DNA of 64,000 nt, from the NCBI GenBank assembly GCA_029706075.1, contig JAINUG010000054.1, positions 5,322,574 to 5,386,573 of the forward strand. Direction: 5' to 3'. Made by a program: the position numbers and the translations under genes. Shown here in pieces: positions 13,180 to 25,314 of this stretch. The stretch is from Aldrovandia affinis. Taxonomy: Eukaryota > Chordata > Actinopteri > Notacanthiformes > Halosauridae. The notes beneath the pieces are model-generated. The model was not told where the DNA came from and did not search any database. It saw nothing but the letters and a program-made list of their open reading frames with translations. Positions within the stretch are counted from its first letter, which is position 1. Each line of letters opens with the position of its first letter.

Positions 13180-13258
13180 GTGACTCAGCCAGGCTTGAGA
13201 CAGATTTGGGAGCCTCAGGATCTCAACATGCCCGTGGCGTCTGCCGGCTCTGATCCTG
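13180..13258 (+). CDS. mpp2: mpp2 alternative first coding exon A (MPVA N-terminus)
   Basis: A pyrimidine-rich acceptor ending in gtgcag at 13179 opens this exon, so an untranslated exon should lie further upstream. The ATG is at 13228 and encodes MPVASAGSDP plus one base. The donor is gtgagt at 13259. The exon ends in phase 1, and its last G joins CT at 34398 to make an Ala codon, giving MPVASAGSDPAVQQVLD. As remembered, mammalian MPP2 begins MPVA and has AMQQVLD soon after, which supports this as the ancestral start. The strong donor and acceptor and the phase match make chance unlikely. An mRNA read is needed to prove use. Confidence 0.85.
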
Positions 13259-13796
13259 GTGAGTAGGACCCCACCCCCCACCCCCCTCGGGTCACCGGCA
13301 TCACCGCCTGCCTTCGTGTGGCCGCCCTCCATTTGTAAAAAATAAATAAACAAATAAATAAAACGAGCGGAGAGATAAGTGGACAGTTTCTCACATCGCG
13401 CACCGCACCTGGCCCCGTCTCCTCTAATGCGACTTAATGAGGCCGTCTAACGCAGGTCCAAACGGAGGCTGAGCTCGCCGCGTCCTCCGCTCCGTAGGTC
13501 TGAGATTTATCGCTGAGCTCCCGCCGCCATGGCTGCCAACCTCCCTGTGTCTTTTTTGCGTGCCTCTCCGCCCGGGAAAGATCGAGAAAGTGCGCACCTG
13601 AGCGAAGCTGCGGGCCTCCTTAAACACGGAGGAGACGAGGGGGGGGGGGGTGGGTGGCAGAAGGTGAACGGGGACGGCTTGGAGGTGACGGCGTCGCAGG
13701 CTGACAGCGAACGCGGCGGGAGATGTGACGGTTTGACGGTTACACGCCAGACCTGGCAGGCAGCCTTGTTCCGTTCCCCCTGGAGGGAGCGGCTCT

Positions 13797-14070
13797 CCCT
13801 CCCCTCCCCTCCCCTCCCCTCCCCTCCCCTCCCCGTAGATGGATCCGTACTTACAGATGAAGAGATAAAGAGAGAGAGAGAGCGAGACACGACGATGAGA
13901 GGGAGAGGGGGAGAGCGGGAGACAGAGCGAGAGAGACGTGGAAAGGATAGGGACGGAGGGAGGGAGAGAGCGAGACGGAGCGAGGGAAAGGGATGGAGGG
14001 AACGTGGAACGTTGAGGGAGGGAGGGAGAGAGAGGAGGAGGAGGAGGGGGAGAGAGGGAAAGGGATCAGG
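13797..14070. repeat. (CCCCT)n followed by purine-rich GA tract
   Basis: Seven CCCCT units at 13800-13834, then a GA/GGGA-rich stretch from about 13860. Strong strand asymmetry. Confidence 0.88.
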
Positions 14071-14731
14071 AGAGAGGTGTCTGCTGTCCCTTCGCGGCAC
14101 TCTTCGGGGGTCGGTTTTCTGCTTCGGGCCCAGACTAGAGAGAAGCCATGCGCCTAGACAGGAAGCAAATTAGTGACGAGCGCGATAATTGAGTTTGAGT
14201 CAAACTGAATATTATAGATTGCTCTCCGTGGGTACCTGGGTCTCATTTAATATGAGAGAAAGTGGATATTCCTGAGTGGAAGAGCGATGTGATTGAGGGA
14301 GGCACAGAGACGGGAGAGAGAGAGAGACAATGAGATTTTCAGCATCGAGTTCCTTTGCCGTATTTTTGGCGCCAGCCGTTGGCACCTACAGCTCTATAAA
14401 TCCACAGTCCTGGGGAATCCGCGGGCCAAGACTTTTGCCCATTATTCAAGAGGAGTCTTCCTGTCAACTCCACGCCTTCCTTCAGGTTTTATGCGCCTCG
14501 GGTCTGGGAAGAATGCCAGGAGAGGCTGGGAGGGGGAGACAAACCAAGAGAGCGGAGAAAGAGAGGGGACTCTGGAGGGGACCGAGAGAGAGATGGATCC
14601 AGGGCGGCTTCGGCCAGCTCCGAGACGCACACCCCGCCATGCGTTCATCGAATGCTTTGCAGTCAAATTACAAAGCGGACAGGGCACCCACACGTGTGTA
14701 AGATATGTGCCACTGTAGCCTACTCGATATA

Positions 14732-15278
14732 CAGGTGACTGCCAACGTCACGGAGACGCTTGAGTAAATGAGGGGTTCTGGTGTGGGGTGCATTTTCCTG
14801 CCATAGTTTAGGTCCGCTCAACCCCTTAGAGGGCGAGCTGAACACCAATAAATACAAAGCCTTTGTGAGTGATCACCTTCATGCTGTGGTGAAGCATTTT
14901 ACCCTAATGGGAGTGGTCTCTTCCAGGGTGCCAGTGCTCCCATCCACAGGGCACAGGTGGTCACTGAATGGTTTAATGGGCATGAAGACGATGGAAACTA
15001 TATGCCATCGCCTTCTCAGTCACCAGATCTCAACACAATTGAACACTTATGGGAGACTCTGGAGCAGTGACCGAGACAGCATTTTTCCCCACCGTCAACA
15101 AAACACCAAATGATGGAATTTCTCATGGAAGAATGGTGTTGCATCTCCCCAATAGAGTTCCACACACTTGTAGAATCCATTCCAAGGCGCATTGAAGCTG
15201 TTCTGGCCACTCATGGTGGCCCAATGCCCTGTTAAGACACCTTATGTTGGGTGTTTCATATATTTGGGCAGTTACCTG
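14732..15278 (+). mobile_element. Tc1/mariner remnant with transposase C-terminus, internally deleted
   Basis: Terminal repeats caggtgactgccaacgtcac and (inverted) caggtaactgcccaaatata. The + strand retains a decayed DDE-type transposase C-terminal part (SPDLNTIEHLWETLEQ near 15026-15070). The body is about a third of a normal 1.3-1.6 kb element and is frameshifted, hence inactive. Confidence 0.82.
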
Positions 15279-15291
15279 TGTGTTCTGAATA

Positions 15292-15929
15292 CAGGCACTC
15301 CTCACTTAACGACCGAGTTCCGTTCCTACGACTAGGTCGTTAAGCGAATTGGTCGATAAGCGAGGAGCCGCCCCTTACCGATATTTCAAGCATACTGAAC
15401 TGTTAGTGGGTTTGTGTCAACCGTCTTTAGATATTGTTTTAATGTCACCTTTGCGCCATTTATAACATTTTTAGTATATTTTTAAATGTTTATACAGTAG
15501 TGTACTGTATACTGTAATAAACAGAATAGAGGAAATCAGCTCTAATATACATTACTTAGGTTTGCATACTGTAAATACAGGTAATCGTTTTTATTTACTC
15601 TGAATAAAGAAAAGGTCTAAAGGAAACTCCAACTTGATAACTTTGTTTTAATTTGCATAACTCTTACATATTACAGAACGTAAAAATACAATCAGCGAAA
15701 ATGTATAGACTAAATATGTAGTCTTGGAGATTGTGAACGCCAGTGTAGTGAATACTGACCGACTGCGGGAACGAGACTGAGACTGAGAAAGGGTGATGCG
15801 AGATGAGATGGTTGACGCTGAGACAACGCACCAACGTTTTTGTACAGCGTACAATACCGACTGGTCGGAGAGCTGGTCGTAAGTCCGCGCGGTCGTTAAA
15901 CAGGTAGGTCGTTAAGTGAGGAGTACCTG
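15292..15929. mobile_element. pogo/Tigger-like MITE
   Basis: 23-bp inverted ends: CAGGCACTCCTCACTTAACG at the left against CAGGTACTCCTCACTTAACG read from the right. The left end is preceded by TA. The inside is AT-rich and non-coding. The end style is like Tigger/pogo elements (from memory); the superfamily is not certain. It abuts the Tc1 remnant. Confidence 0.7.
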
Positions 15930-17984
15930 ACGTTCTGCCTGCTGGTACGGTAGCACATGGCGTGTGGGTTCACTTAAGATAGGGCGTGTTCCCCACTGGA
16001 CAACGATCTGGGAAACCCTAATCAAGGGACAGAAAGCGCAACACCGTCCAACACAGTAGAAATATACACAGTTTGCAATTTACAAACCAATGTACACATA
16101 CCGTGTTAGCCGAGCGTACATTGACTACACACACCCAGCCGTGCATTTCTGCGGCAGAGCTGTAGCAAGCGGGCGAGCGCGTGGGCTGTTTTAAGACCGG
16201 AGGGTTTTAATTGTTCCGTGGTCTCCGACATACCTCACGGCTCTCCTCTCACGAGTACTTCCTGTTGACTGTTTCATTTAGACCCGACGTGTTAACTAGG
16301 TAGCTAGGAAGGGTGTGGGAAAAGCGTTAATGAATGATTTGATCCCGAGCTCCCAATCTGGAATGTGCCAGAGTAGGGGGGGGTTTCACAGGCCAGAGCT
16401 GCCGTTGGGAACACGGGCGACTGTGAACATCTGCCAAGCCGGTCAACCTGTTATGTTTCTCTGTTGGCTGTCAGCTTTCTGCGAATGTTTGCAAACGAGG
16501 GCGGGACCGCTTGTAAAGGTGGCGTGCGGTAAACAGCCAATGTTTACAGGCGGCGGATCGTTGTCGTCGTCTGTGTTGGCTCTGTCTGTTTGTCCAGTTG
16601 ACAGGTTTTTTCCCCAGACACATTAACCCTTCGATGCATTGGTAGGTGGCGGTTGATTCAGGATTTTCCCTAATCTAAGGCCAGAATTAAATCTACGTTT
16701 GCGCTTAACTAATAACTAATTAACACGGGTGAATACAGGTCTTCTGCTTTTCATAAACGCAGCTTGCCCAGACGATTAATCACCGAAATTAACGCCAAAC
16801 TGTGAGAAAAAAAACACATGCGCTTTTGCAAATATTGATGGAATCCCGGCCTAAGTGAAAATGCTTGACCGTATCCCACAGCAGAGAAGCTCTCTCGCTC
16901 TCTCTCTCTTGGCGCAGTGTTTTTATTGCCGCGGTCGTGAATGAGGCGTTTCGGGGCCACAAAGGCCACACCGCAGTAGCCATTAAACACAGACGGGGCT
17001 GCACCTCTCTCACTATCGCGTTGCGCTCGCGTTTGTTTCTCAGGCACGGATCGACTGGGCACGGTTTGTGGCTCGAGGCGCCGAGAGCCAGACACGCCAG
17101 GTCAGTCGATTGGCTTTACACGGAATGGGAGGATGCAGTTTTTACAGCCTCCGCTTCAGAGAGCCCTTTTCAGCTCCTCGGTAAAGGGGCGGAGGGCGGA
17201 GATTTAAGTAACTCGCCCCGCAGGCCAAGGCAGCGCATTGATCCCGTGTAGCCATAAAGGCATCGGGGCGAAATCGATCCAAACGCTCTTCGTGTTTTTA
17301 CAGGGCCCCCCCCGCCTCTTGGTCAGCCTAAATCTTTTCGAACAACAGATCATTCATCCCGCGCGATGTAATCAAGAAAGACACGGGCGCGCCAACTGCC
17401 ACGTTTAATTTATATAGCTTACGAGCAACGCTTTCGGATTGCAGATTCGGGCCTGCCCGTGCGACCGTCGACAGATAAAGGCTTCAGCGTGCTAATGGCT
17501 TTCAGTAAATGGCTAATATATAATTGTTAACGTTTCTCTTAAAGTGCAATTAAATGTGCGCCGAGTAACGTAGCAATTCCCAAGCGCCTCGTTTTTTAGG
17601 TTTATTTGGTGTGATGTCCTTTATAACGTTTTTTTTCTTTTTCTTTCTTCAAACTAAGAACTTTCAGTTCATTTAAATTATTTTCTGTCCTCTAATACAA
17701 AGGCAGTCGGGAGAGAATGAAGGCTGAGACGCCTGCTAATAGGAGAGTGTTTGGCTTTCACAGTGTTTTCGACCTCTTCATTATCCGCCGCAAGGTCGTA
17801 AATGCTTGACTGCTGTCTATCTCGGCGAGAGCAACGGGAGCGCTTAACAGCCCGTGGAACGCCATTCGTTAGCCTGCATGCTCATCTGGCCATGGCCACA
17901 TAATTGAATAAGGCCAAGTTAATGAAGCGATCTTCAAAGCCAGGGGCCTCCGACAGCGTAGCAGTCTTAACGCCCCGTGTTGGT

Positions 17985-18208
17985 CCTTTGCGAGTGTGAG
18001 CTGCCTATCACGGTCGCGGTTCCAAACCCGACTGCATCAGACCGGCCCTGGTGGGGAGCCGCGATTGGGAACAGAGTTTGGCTGTCCACCCCAGGGGGAG
18101 GGGGGGAGGGTGAGCCGGCACGAGGTCTCAAGAATCAGCTTGCCTCGTACAGATAAGCGGCGAATTTGTGTGGGGAGGGCAAATCGAAATAAATACAGGG
18201 TATAACTT
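17985..18208 (+). mobile_element. tRNA-derived SINE, family 1, partial
   Basis: It contains gagctgcctatcacggtcgc, ggttccaaacccgac (B box), accggccctggtggggagcc and caccccagggggagg, as in the copy at 54318. The far 3' end is missing after gggtataactt. Confidence 0.7.
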
Positions 18209-18699
18209 GTTAACATTTTAAAAAGAAGTGACAAAGCCAATGAGGTCTGGGCCTGTGTTCCTAAAGCGTCATGTGTAGCATGAAGTGCTAAAAGGCCAAG
18301 CTGATCCTGGGTCAGCACTGCGGCGCTTTATCAGTGCGGGCCCTGGTCTGGCGTGCTGGCTGGTTGCGCCGCCAGTGTGCGCTTCACCGTCTCACCGTAC
18401 CTCTCCGCCGTCTCTCTTAATTGACCCCGGTTAACGTGACGGAATCAAAACTGTGAAAACTGTGCCATGCTGAGAGGCTCCCCATCACGGGAGAGGCGCT
18501 CATTAAACCACCAGTCTTAGTTTTAATTACCGCCGCCTTTCAATCTCTCGCCCTTGGGCGCGGGGGGCGCGGGTGGCAGAATTAAGTATCCCGCCTGGAA
18601 CGGCTGAGCCTCAGCCCTGCCCCCGTTGTTCTGTTTCGTGCGATGTCACTTCCTGTATTTTCACGCGCTACGCCAGCCAACCCATTGGCCCGCGCTTGT

Positions 18700-19672
18700 T
18701 CGGAGTCCTGTTGGCATTTGGACGGCGGCTGTGGGGTTCACGTGCTTAAGAGTCACCTGGGTGGACCCTCTTGGTGGACCCAGTAGCTGAGGTTGGCAGC
18801 GGCCGTGGCCTGTGTGTGGGCGGGCTGCATGGAGCAACAGGGCGGCGGGGCGCAGGGTGCGGTCGGCCGCCGGTGGGCGAGAGGTGAAGTGTGCGGTTTT
18901 GCTTTGCCACATCTCCTCCTGAGAGGGACACGCAAACACACGCACGCACACACCCGCACATACGCCCACGCGCACGTGCATGCCCGCAAACGCACAGGGG
19001 AGGCTGCCGTCGCGGTTGCCATCGCCACTCGCCTCCCTCCCCGCCGAGAGTCGCCCGCCAGCACAGTCGCACAAGGAGCTCGGTCGAGCCGCGCGAGGCT
19101 CCACGCACAAAACCGTGCGCGCGCGAGAGAGAGAGAGAGAGAGAGCCGAGAGAGGAAGGCAGGCGGGCGAGAGACTGACACACAGAGACGGTGCTGCAAC
19201 GCCACGCCGTAGAGCAGAAAGAGCAGGATAGAGAGAGAGGGAGAGAGAGAGCGGGAGAGGGAGAGAGAACGACATGGAGAGGTGGGCTTAAGAGAGGAGA
19301 GGGTGGCTGAGAGAGAGACGCAGACACAGACATAGCGGAGGGATCCTATAGAGCAGAGGGGGACGGATGAACGTATGGGATTGAGGTAGGAGACCGGGGC
19401 GAAAGGAGACGACGGAGCGGAGAGGTGCTCTGGAGGAGAAAGAGAAGGAGACAGCGAGACAGACAGACAGAGGCACAGACAGCGTATGGAAATGAGAGAG
19501 GGAGGGAAAGGGAGGCAGACGCAGAGATACGGGGAGCGATAGAAAGGAAACGGAGAGAAGGAGCGAGGGAGCCGCACGGTGATCCGTAGGGAGGGAGAGC
19601 GACAGCCAGAGACGCCCGCGGAGAGAGGGGGGAGAGCTGTGAGTCGGTCGGTCCTCGGCGCCAGGTCGGGAC
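18700..19672 (+). promoter_or_regulatory. mpp2: candidate promoter / 5' UTR region of mpp2 exon 1B
   Basis: The 970 bases before the MAGS start codon are GC-rich and contain many CpG dinucleotides (densest about 18790-19130), followed by a purine-rich GA stretch (about 19120-19660). There is no splice acceptor just before the ATG at 19673, so this is likely a true first exon with its own promoter. No TATA box stands out. Assignment rests on position and composition only. Confidence 0.3.
19122..19660. repeat. GA-rich low-complexity tract before exon 1B
   Basis: Purine-rich GAGA and GGGA runs just upstream of the MAGS start codon. The complementary strand gives a 375-residue Ser/Leu/Pro-rich frame that is an artefact. 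Confidence 0.85.
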
Positions 19673-19745
19673 ATGGCGGGCAGCCTCTTCCGAAGGCTGT
19701 CCCTGGAGGACGGGGGGTCCCTGCTCTCCCTGGGGGGCTCCGAAG
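19673..19745 (+). CDS. mpp2: mpp2 alternative first coding exon B (MAGS N-terminus)
   Basis: The ATG at 19673 opens 24 codons (MAGSLFRRLSLEDGG, then SLLSLGGSE) plus one base, with donor gtaagg at 19746. It ends in phase 1, exactly like exon A, and joins exon 2 to give GGSEAVQQVLD. The segment is rich in Ser, Gly and Arg and has RRLS, a possible basophilic kinase site (inference). I recall some mammalian MPP2 isoforms also starting MAGS, but cannot check this here. The alternative is a chance ORF in GC-rich DNA, made less likely by the good donor and exact phase. Confidence 0.72.
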
Positions 19746-19849
19746 GTAAGGCCACGATGGGGCGGGATTCGGCGGTGGAGAGAGGGGCAGGACTGCTTCC
19801 AGTTTCTTTCCCGGGACCTCCCCTCGCAGGCTGCTTCGGCCTCTGTGAT

Positions 19850-20395
19850 GTGGGGGGGACTGTGTTTCACCGTGACACACAGGAGAACCGCCGCTTTCTC
19901 CTCTGTGATGAGGGGGACTGTTTTACTGTGACACACATGGGAACCAACTCTTTCTCCTCTGTGATGGGGGGACTGTTTCACTGTGACACACAATGGAACC
20001 AATTCTTTCTCCTCTGTGATGGGGGGACTGTTTCACTGTGACACACAGGGGAACCAACTCTTTCTCCTCTGTGATGGGGGACTGTTTCACTGTGACACAC
20101 AGGGGAACCAACTCTTTCTCCTCTGTGATGGGGGGGACTGTGACACACAGGGAACCAACTCTTTCTCCTCTGTGATGGGGGGGGACTGTTTCACTGTGAC
20201 ACACAGGGGAACCAACTCTTTCTCCTCTGTGATGGGGGGGGGGACTGTTTCACTGTGACACACAGGGGAACCAACTCTTTCTCCTCTGTGATGGGGGGAC
20301 TATTTCACTGTGACACACAACGGAACCGCCTCTGTCTCCTCGGTGACGGGGACAGTTTTGCTGTGACTCATTGGGGACCCGCCCCTTGTCACGAC
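19850..20395. repeat. minisatellite of about 50-58 bp unit, 9-10 copies
   Basis: The unit is gactgtttcactgtgacaca caggggaaccaactctttct cctctgtgatgggg, with small length changes in the G run and one shortened copy near 20135. It starts about 105 bp after the exon 1B donor, inside intron 1. Confidence 0.92.
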
Positions 20396-20749
20396 AGGTG
20401 TAAGTGGAAGTTTGTGAGCGCTGGTCTGAAGCCAGTTTTGCGTTTTCTTTCTAATGGTTAAGGTTACGATTTGGGTAGGGTAAGCTGGTCCTGTGCCAGT
20501 GCTTCGGGGGCAGCTTCTGCCTCGAGCTTCACTACATCCAGCCAGGATCGTTAACTGTGAAGGGTATACTGTAATCACTGTAACGGGTGAACTGTTGTAG
20601 AGGTGTGTGTTTGAAAGCGCTGGCATCCAAACTAAACGGGCAAGAGACTGAGGGAACCACGTATGTACCACGTAAAAAGTAAAAAATATGTGTCATACAT
20701 TAAAAATATATTTATAATGATCCTTTTTAAAATTGTGTTTTTGTTTCTC

Positions 20750-20808
20750 CTTAAGAACATAAGAATGCATAATGACGAGAACGGGCCGTTCAGCCCCCAG
20801 CTAGGTTT
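20750..20808 (-). mobile_element. 3' fragment of the TTATG-tailed LINE
   Basis: The minus strand reads gggctgaacggcccgttctc gtcattatgcattcttatgt, matching the 3' UTR end at 21890-21935. Confidence 0.6.
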
Positions 20809-21510
20809 GTCATGTCCTAATATCCGTGCGGAATTTGCGGAATGTACTTTTGTTAATCTAACCCTACTGTATGCACTGTGCTGTAAGTCGCTCTGCATAT
20901 AGTGTCGACTAGCTAAGTGGATGTGAATGGAATGGAATACCAGGCCAAGAGGGTGTAAAACACTGCGGACAGGCACAGAAAAGGCCTGTTTATATGCCGG
21001 CCGTTGTGCTGTTTCGAGTTTCGAGCCTCTCCGCCTCCCTTCCTCCGCCTCACCGGTGATGTGTCTGGGTGTTCGGCGCGAGGCCGATCTTTAGATATCC
21101 GCGTGACGGGCGAGCCACGAGGCGCCCGTTTCCACCGCTCCTTATCGCCACATCGTCGACGGCAACCCACGGACCGAACACAAAAAACATCTGCCTGCAT
21201 TCAGTCGACATTTGCACTTAACCTTACCCGACGAATATGAATGCGATGGTTTCTTTTCGAACGTGGAGAACGTTTTGTTCTTCTTTCAGTGGCGAGTCAA
21301 AGGCGAGGACAAACGGCGAACGGTTCACACCGACGTCCTTTACCTTCGACGGCGCGACCTCGCTCTTTCAAACGAACGTCTCGAGAACACAGCGAGCCGC
21401 ACGTGCGGAGAGCGGAAACCGAATCGCGGCCCTTGAAAACATTTGTGTAAGTTGTGCGCAGTAGGCAGCTCGTTTCTTTTGTGAGAACACACTGGCTATA
21501 GACGCAGCAC

Positions 21511-21955
21511 AGCATGTGCCAAGAGGAAAGGCTAGAGATGCTTGGACTGTTCAAGCTTAGTAAAAGGAGACTTAGGGGAGATTTGATTGAGGCTTTTAAA
21601 TTTATTAAAGGAATTAACAAAGTGAATTTTAGGAAATTATTTAAGTTGAGTTCGGTTAGCAGAACGAGGGGGCATAAATGGAAACTGACAAAGGGTAAAT
21701 TTCACACGGACACTAGGAAATATTTTTTCACACAGAGAGTGATCAATGCGTGGAATAGCTTGCCTGGACATGTAGTAGAGGCTGAGACACTAGGGGTATT
21801 CAAGGCTAGGCTTGATCCAGTGTTAGACACTCTAGCCTTTGGATAAACTAAGCATGTGAGCAGATTAGTGGTAGGAACGGACGAGCAGTGTTGGGCTGAA
21901 TGGCCTGTTCTCGTCTCCCCCTTATGTTATGTTATGTTATGTTATGTAAGAGAAG
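21511..21955 (+). mobile_element. second LINE type: ORF2 C-terminus with TTATG-repeat tail
   Basis: The frame at 21514-21846 includes RRLRGDLIEAFKFIKGINKV, RKYFFTQRVINAWNSLPGHV and VEAETLGVFKARLDPVLDTL: the C-terminal end of a non-LTR retrotransposon polyprotein. It ends at TAA 21844-21846, then a 3' UTR (gggctgaatggcctgttctc) and (TTATG)n. The rest of the element is missing, as normal for dead 5'-truncated copies. Confidence 0.8.
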
Positions 21956-22476
21956 GAGGAGTGTGTGTGTGTGTGTGTGGCGGGGGGGGGGGGGGGTATT
22001 CTCTACACATGTAATGGTTGCGGTTATTCAGCAACAAATGCTGTGGATTGCCTACAGGGCATGCCTTATCTGTGTGCACAGCACATGCTTTAAATGCAGG
22101 TAGCAAGCAGGGTCGAAACCGTACAAGCTCTTCGGCTCCGATAACAACGTGTAAGCCTATCAATTATTAAGCTTACCAAGATTCTTTCAGTGAACAATGA
22201 CAATTTGTAGGAGAATGGGGAAAAATGGACAAATTTGGTTGGAGCAAAATACCAATACTGAGGAATGGCATTTCACCGAATGATAAGAAACGTGTATTTT
22301 GAGTAGTAAACAGTAAATGTTAAAAGGTTGTAATTGAATATGTAACGGATACAGCAGGACAACACGTAGACCTGAGCTGAGCAGCAGGGGTTTTGCTTGT
22401 CTGGCCTCCGCTGGAAGACGTATTGCTGAAGTGTTCTCACACCAACGTGTGCGCAAAAGCACACACACTGCCTCTC

Positions 22477-22660
22477 TCTCTCTCTCTGCCTCTCACACAC
22501 ACACACACACACACTGCGCCTCTATCTCGCTCTCTCTCTCTCACACACACACACATGCCCTCTACCTCTCTTTCCCTCACACGCCCACACCTACAGGCAG
22601 GCAGACGTACGCACACAAACCCATGCACACACCCACCCACTCATGCACACGCACAAATAA
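22477..22660. repeat. mixed TC and CA microsatellite
   Basis: Alternating (CT)n and (CA)n blocks in intron 1. Confidence 0.85.
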
Positions 22661-22951
22661 ATATGGACACAGCCAAATGGCACATAAATACAAGTTTGCA
22701 GGACAGGACACAAATAGAGACGTACTGTATACGCACACAACAGCAAGTGGCGCAGTCTCGTGCTCGCACAACAAACGGATGCCATTCACAGCAGCGTTCG
22801 CAGTGCACTCGAAGCACAGCGGTAACAGGATGCTGTTGCGTCATGCATACAAGTGTGTGGAGAAACTCTCAGAAATGATCAGCAAAATGTACATTGCAGT
22901 AGTGTGGTTTAATGATTTTTCCACTTCTATTTGTAATGCATATAATATTAA

Positions 22952-23171
22952 CCCATTAAGACCTGGAGTGACGTTTTGGTCGCTTCGATTTTGCGATTAA
23001 TGAAATGCGCTGTGATTCGCTGAAATAGACGTGGGGGAAATGAAGTGCACGTTGGTGTCGGCTTTTTTTGGGACATTTTTTCCAGAAAACCCTCAGGTTT
23101 TAAGAGGTTGTGTAGAATAATTGCTTAGGTTTTAATAGCCGTTTTTAGCAGGCGTTTTAGGTCTAAATGGG
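22952..23171. mobile_element. piggyBac-type MITE with TTAA target duplication
   Basis: A 220-bp segment begins CCCATTAAGACCT and ends AGGTCTAAATGGG, inverted repeats with one mismatch. TTAA stands immediately outside on both sides (22948-22951, 23172-23175), the hallmark of piggyBac insertion. No coding capacity. Confidence 0.82.
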
Positions 23172-25314
23172 TTAAACGGTATTATACGAACAGACCTCAC
23201 AAAAGGCGATAAGTCAGTCGTGTGAAAAGTCAGTGAGCCAATATGATATCGTAATGATAGTATACCGTGCTTTCTCTGTTGCGATACCTTGTCGGTTGTG
23301 TGGGTTGATTTAGTGTTGGTAGTGTAATGTAGATGGTTTTTGCTCTGGCCAGCTCCCATCCTTGATTTTCCACAGGCCGTTAAGCCTGCATATTCTCGGA
23401 AATATTCATTAGAAATTCAAGAGATCATCAACTGACCTAATAAACACCTCGCATGGAAGTTTTCACAAGACGGTTTTGGAAGCACGGGTTCAAAACGGGA
23501 GTTTCAACTGCTGCGTAGTTTCAGTATGAAACCGATCACTGATATATTTTTAGTCCAAGTCCAAGACCAGATTCACATAATCGTTTTCCTTACACAATAT
23601 TCACCATACAGAAATACCCTGGCGAACCTTGTAGATTGTATATTAGATTATTCATGTTTGTTTGTTTGCCAGGGACATGGCAAAACCATTGTTAAAAAGT
23701 AAAAAAACTAAAACAAGCATCAGATGCAATGCATTAAATGTTTACTGCCAAATTCTCATTTCTAGCACGTGCCCAATCAACAACAGGAAAATAAAAATGT
23801 ATCAAAGAATACAAACAAGCAAAACAAAATACATGAACAAACATTTATCGATATTTATTGACATAAAATATACAAAAATTAAGTCAAATTAATGCTGCTA
23901 TCACGGGTTCTGTAATCAATGTTTAGCAGGGAAGCATCACGTCAATATTAGCTTCTCAGAATACAATTTCATTAATAGCGGGGATTTTTTTAGTGAGTAT
24001 TAAAGAATTTTCAAACAGTGTCCAGTATCAGCATCACCATATTTCAATATACAATCCCGCCCTTTAAATGAAACTCATATAGAGTAGCCTATACTTTATT
24101 TAAAAAAACAGGATTGCAATTACGTCGAAAAATGCCATTTTCCATTCATCGTGTTAATGGAGTATAACGCGCAACATCGTTCACTGATCCATGTAGTGGT
24201 ACACAATTATATGCATGGATAATGAAAGCATTGTGGCTGCACCACTTGAAGCAATTAAACAACTCTGCACTTGGCTGCAGCGCAAAGAGGAATCATGGGA
24301 TTGCTTGGCTACCCCTTCTTGAACTTGACGACTGTAAAGAGGGAAACGTACCTACTTCCTCAGTTTATGAGCCAGCTCGATATCACAGAAGTTATGTTGA
24401 GACTTGCTCGTGTTATGACAATGTACAAAACATTTAGCAGTAGGCCCTACATGTATTTATAATGATGTGACACAGCATTTAATTTACATATTTCTCGGGT
24501 GGTGTATTCTAAACCGTTCTGGGACACGGCGTGCCGTCACAGTGAATTTTTCTCTACCTCGCGTTCGTAAAGAATACGACTGTAGCAGTTGATTTATAAC
24601 CACGTTTAAAGCGCGCGCTACTTCTCATTTACATATCAAACGGACTTTCTTTGGCGCCTCGAATCCCTCTCGAGCACAGGGAGGTGAAACGGGGAGACGC
24701 AATGTTAACAGCAACACGTTCAGCGACGGGTTTAATGCAATTTAGCGAAAGGCGGTAATTTTCTCCGGACGTCATGTTGGACCTTGGTGCTGCTTCGCTT
24801 GCTGAATCTATAATCCCACAAGGTTGCGCATCGTGTATTATATTCGGCGGAGACTGAAGGTTCTCAGCCTCAACAGAGAAGTGCCAGTGAGTTCAAGTGA
24901 ATTTAAGTCCACGTGCGCCTTTGTGCCGTGTGCACGTGCTTTGTATAAAAACGTTATGCGGTAAGGAGCGGTGGGAGCATGTGGCTAATGTACCATGGCA
25001 AAAGGGGGATGACTTTTTTCCTATCTCTGGGTTTCCAGCATTGGAGTCTGACAGTCACCAGGCATGGCAGCACCCCATAGATGTTACAGGGATGACATGT
25101 CTTCCTTTGATGTCTGTCCCTGGTTCTGACATCCGTCAGTCCTTGTTGGAGGCTGGCCAACTCTAACCTACTTACGTGACTAAGCCCCTGAAACATAACC
25201 CGTAATCCCCCTTCCAGCCTCTCTCATTGAATTTCATTGCCCATGTGAGGCGAGGCATGAGCGTGTTTAATTAATGTAATGAATGTTGACATGTTTGCTG
25301 TCGATCACCCGCGA

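Larger units (their letters stand above)
13259..19672. other. interval between the two mpp2 first exons
   Basis: Holds a purine-rich tract, the Tc1 remnant, the pogo-like MITE and a SINE. From 15930 to 17980 I see nothing beyond unique sequence. Confidence 0.6.

Noticed and set aside
13507..14173. Open frames of about 200 residues on both strands
   Set aside because: Purine-rich low-complexity DNA; no splice signals, no domain, frames mirror each other.
15648..15854. Ser/Arg-rich minus-strand open frame
   Set aside because: Lies inside the non-coding pogo-like MITE.
18753..19880. 375-residue open frame on the minus strand over the mpp2 exon 1B region
   Set aside because: It is Ser/Leu/Pro-rich and is simply the complement of a GA-rich tract; no domain, and it overlaps the real exon and a minisatellite.
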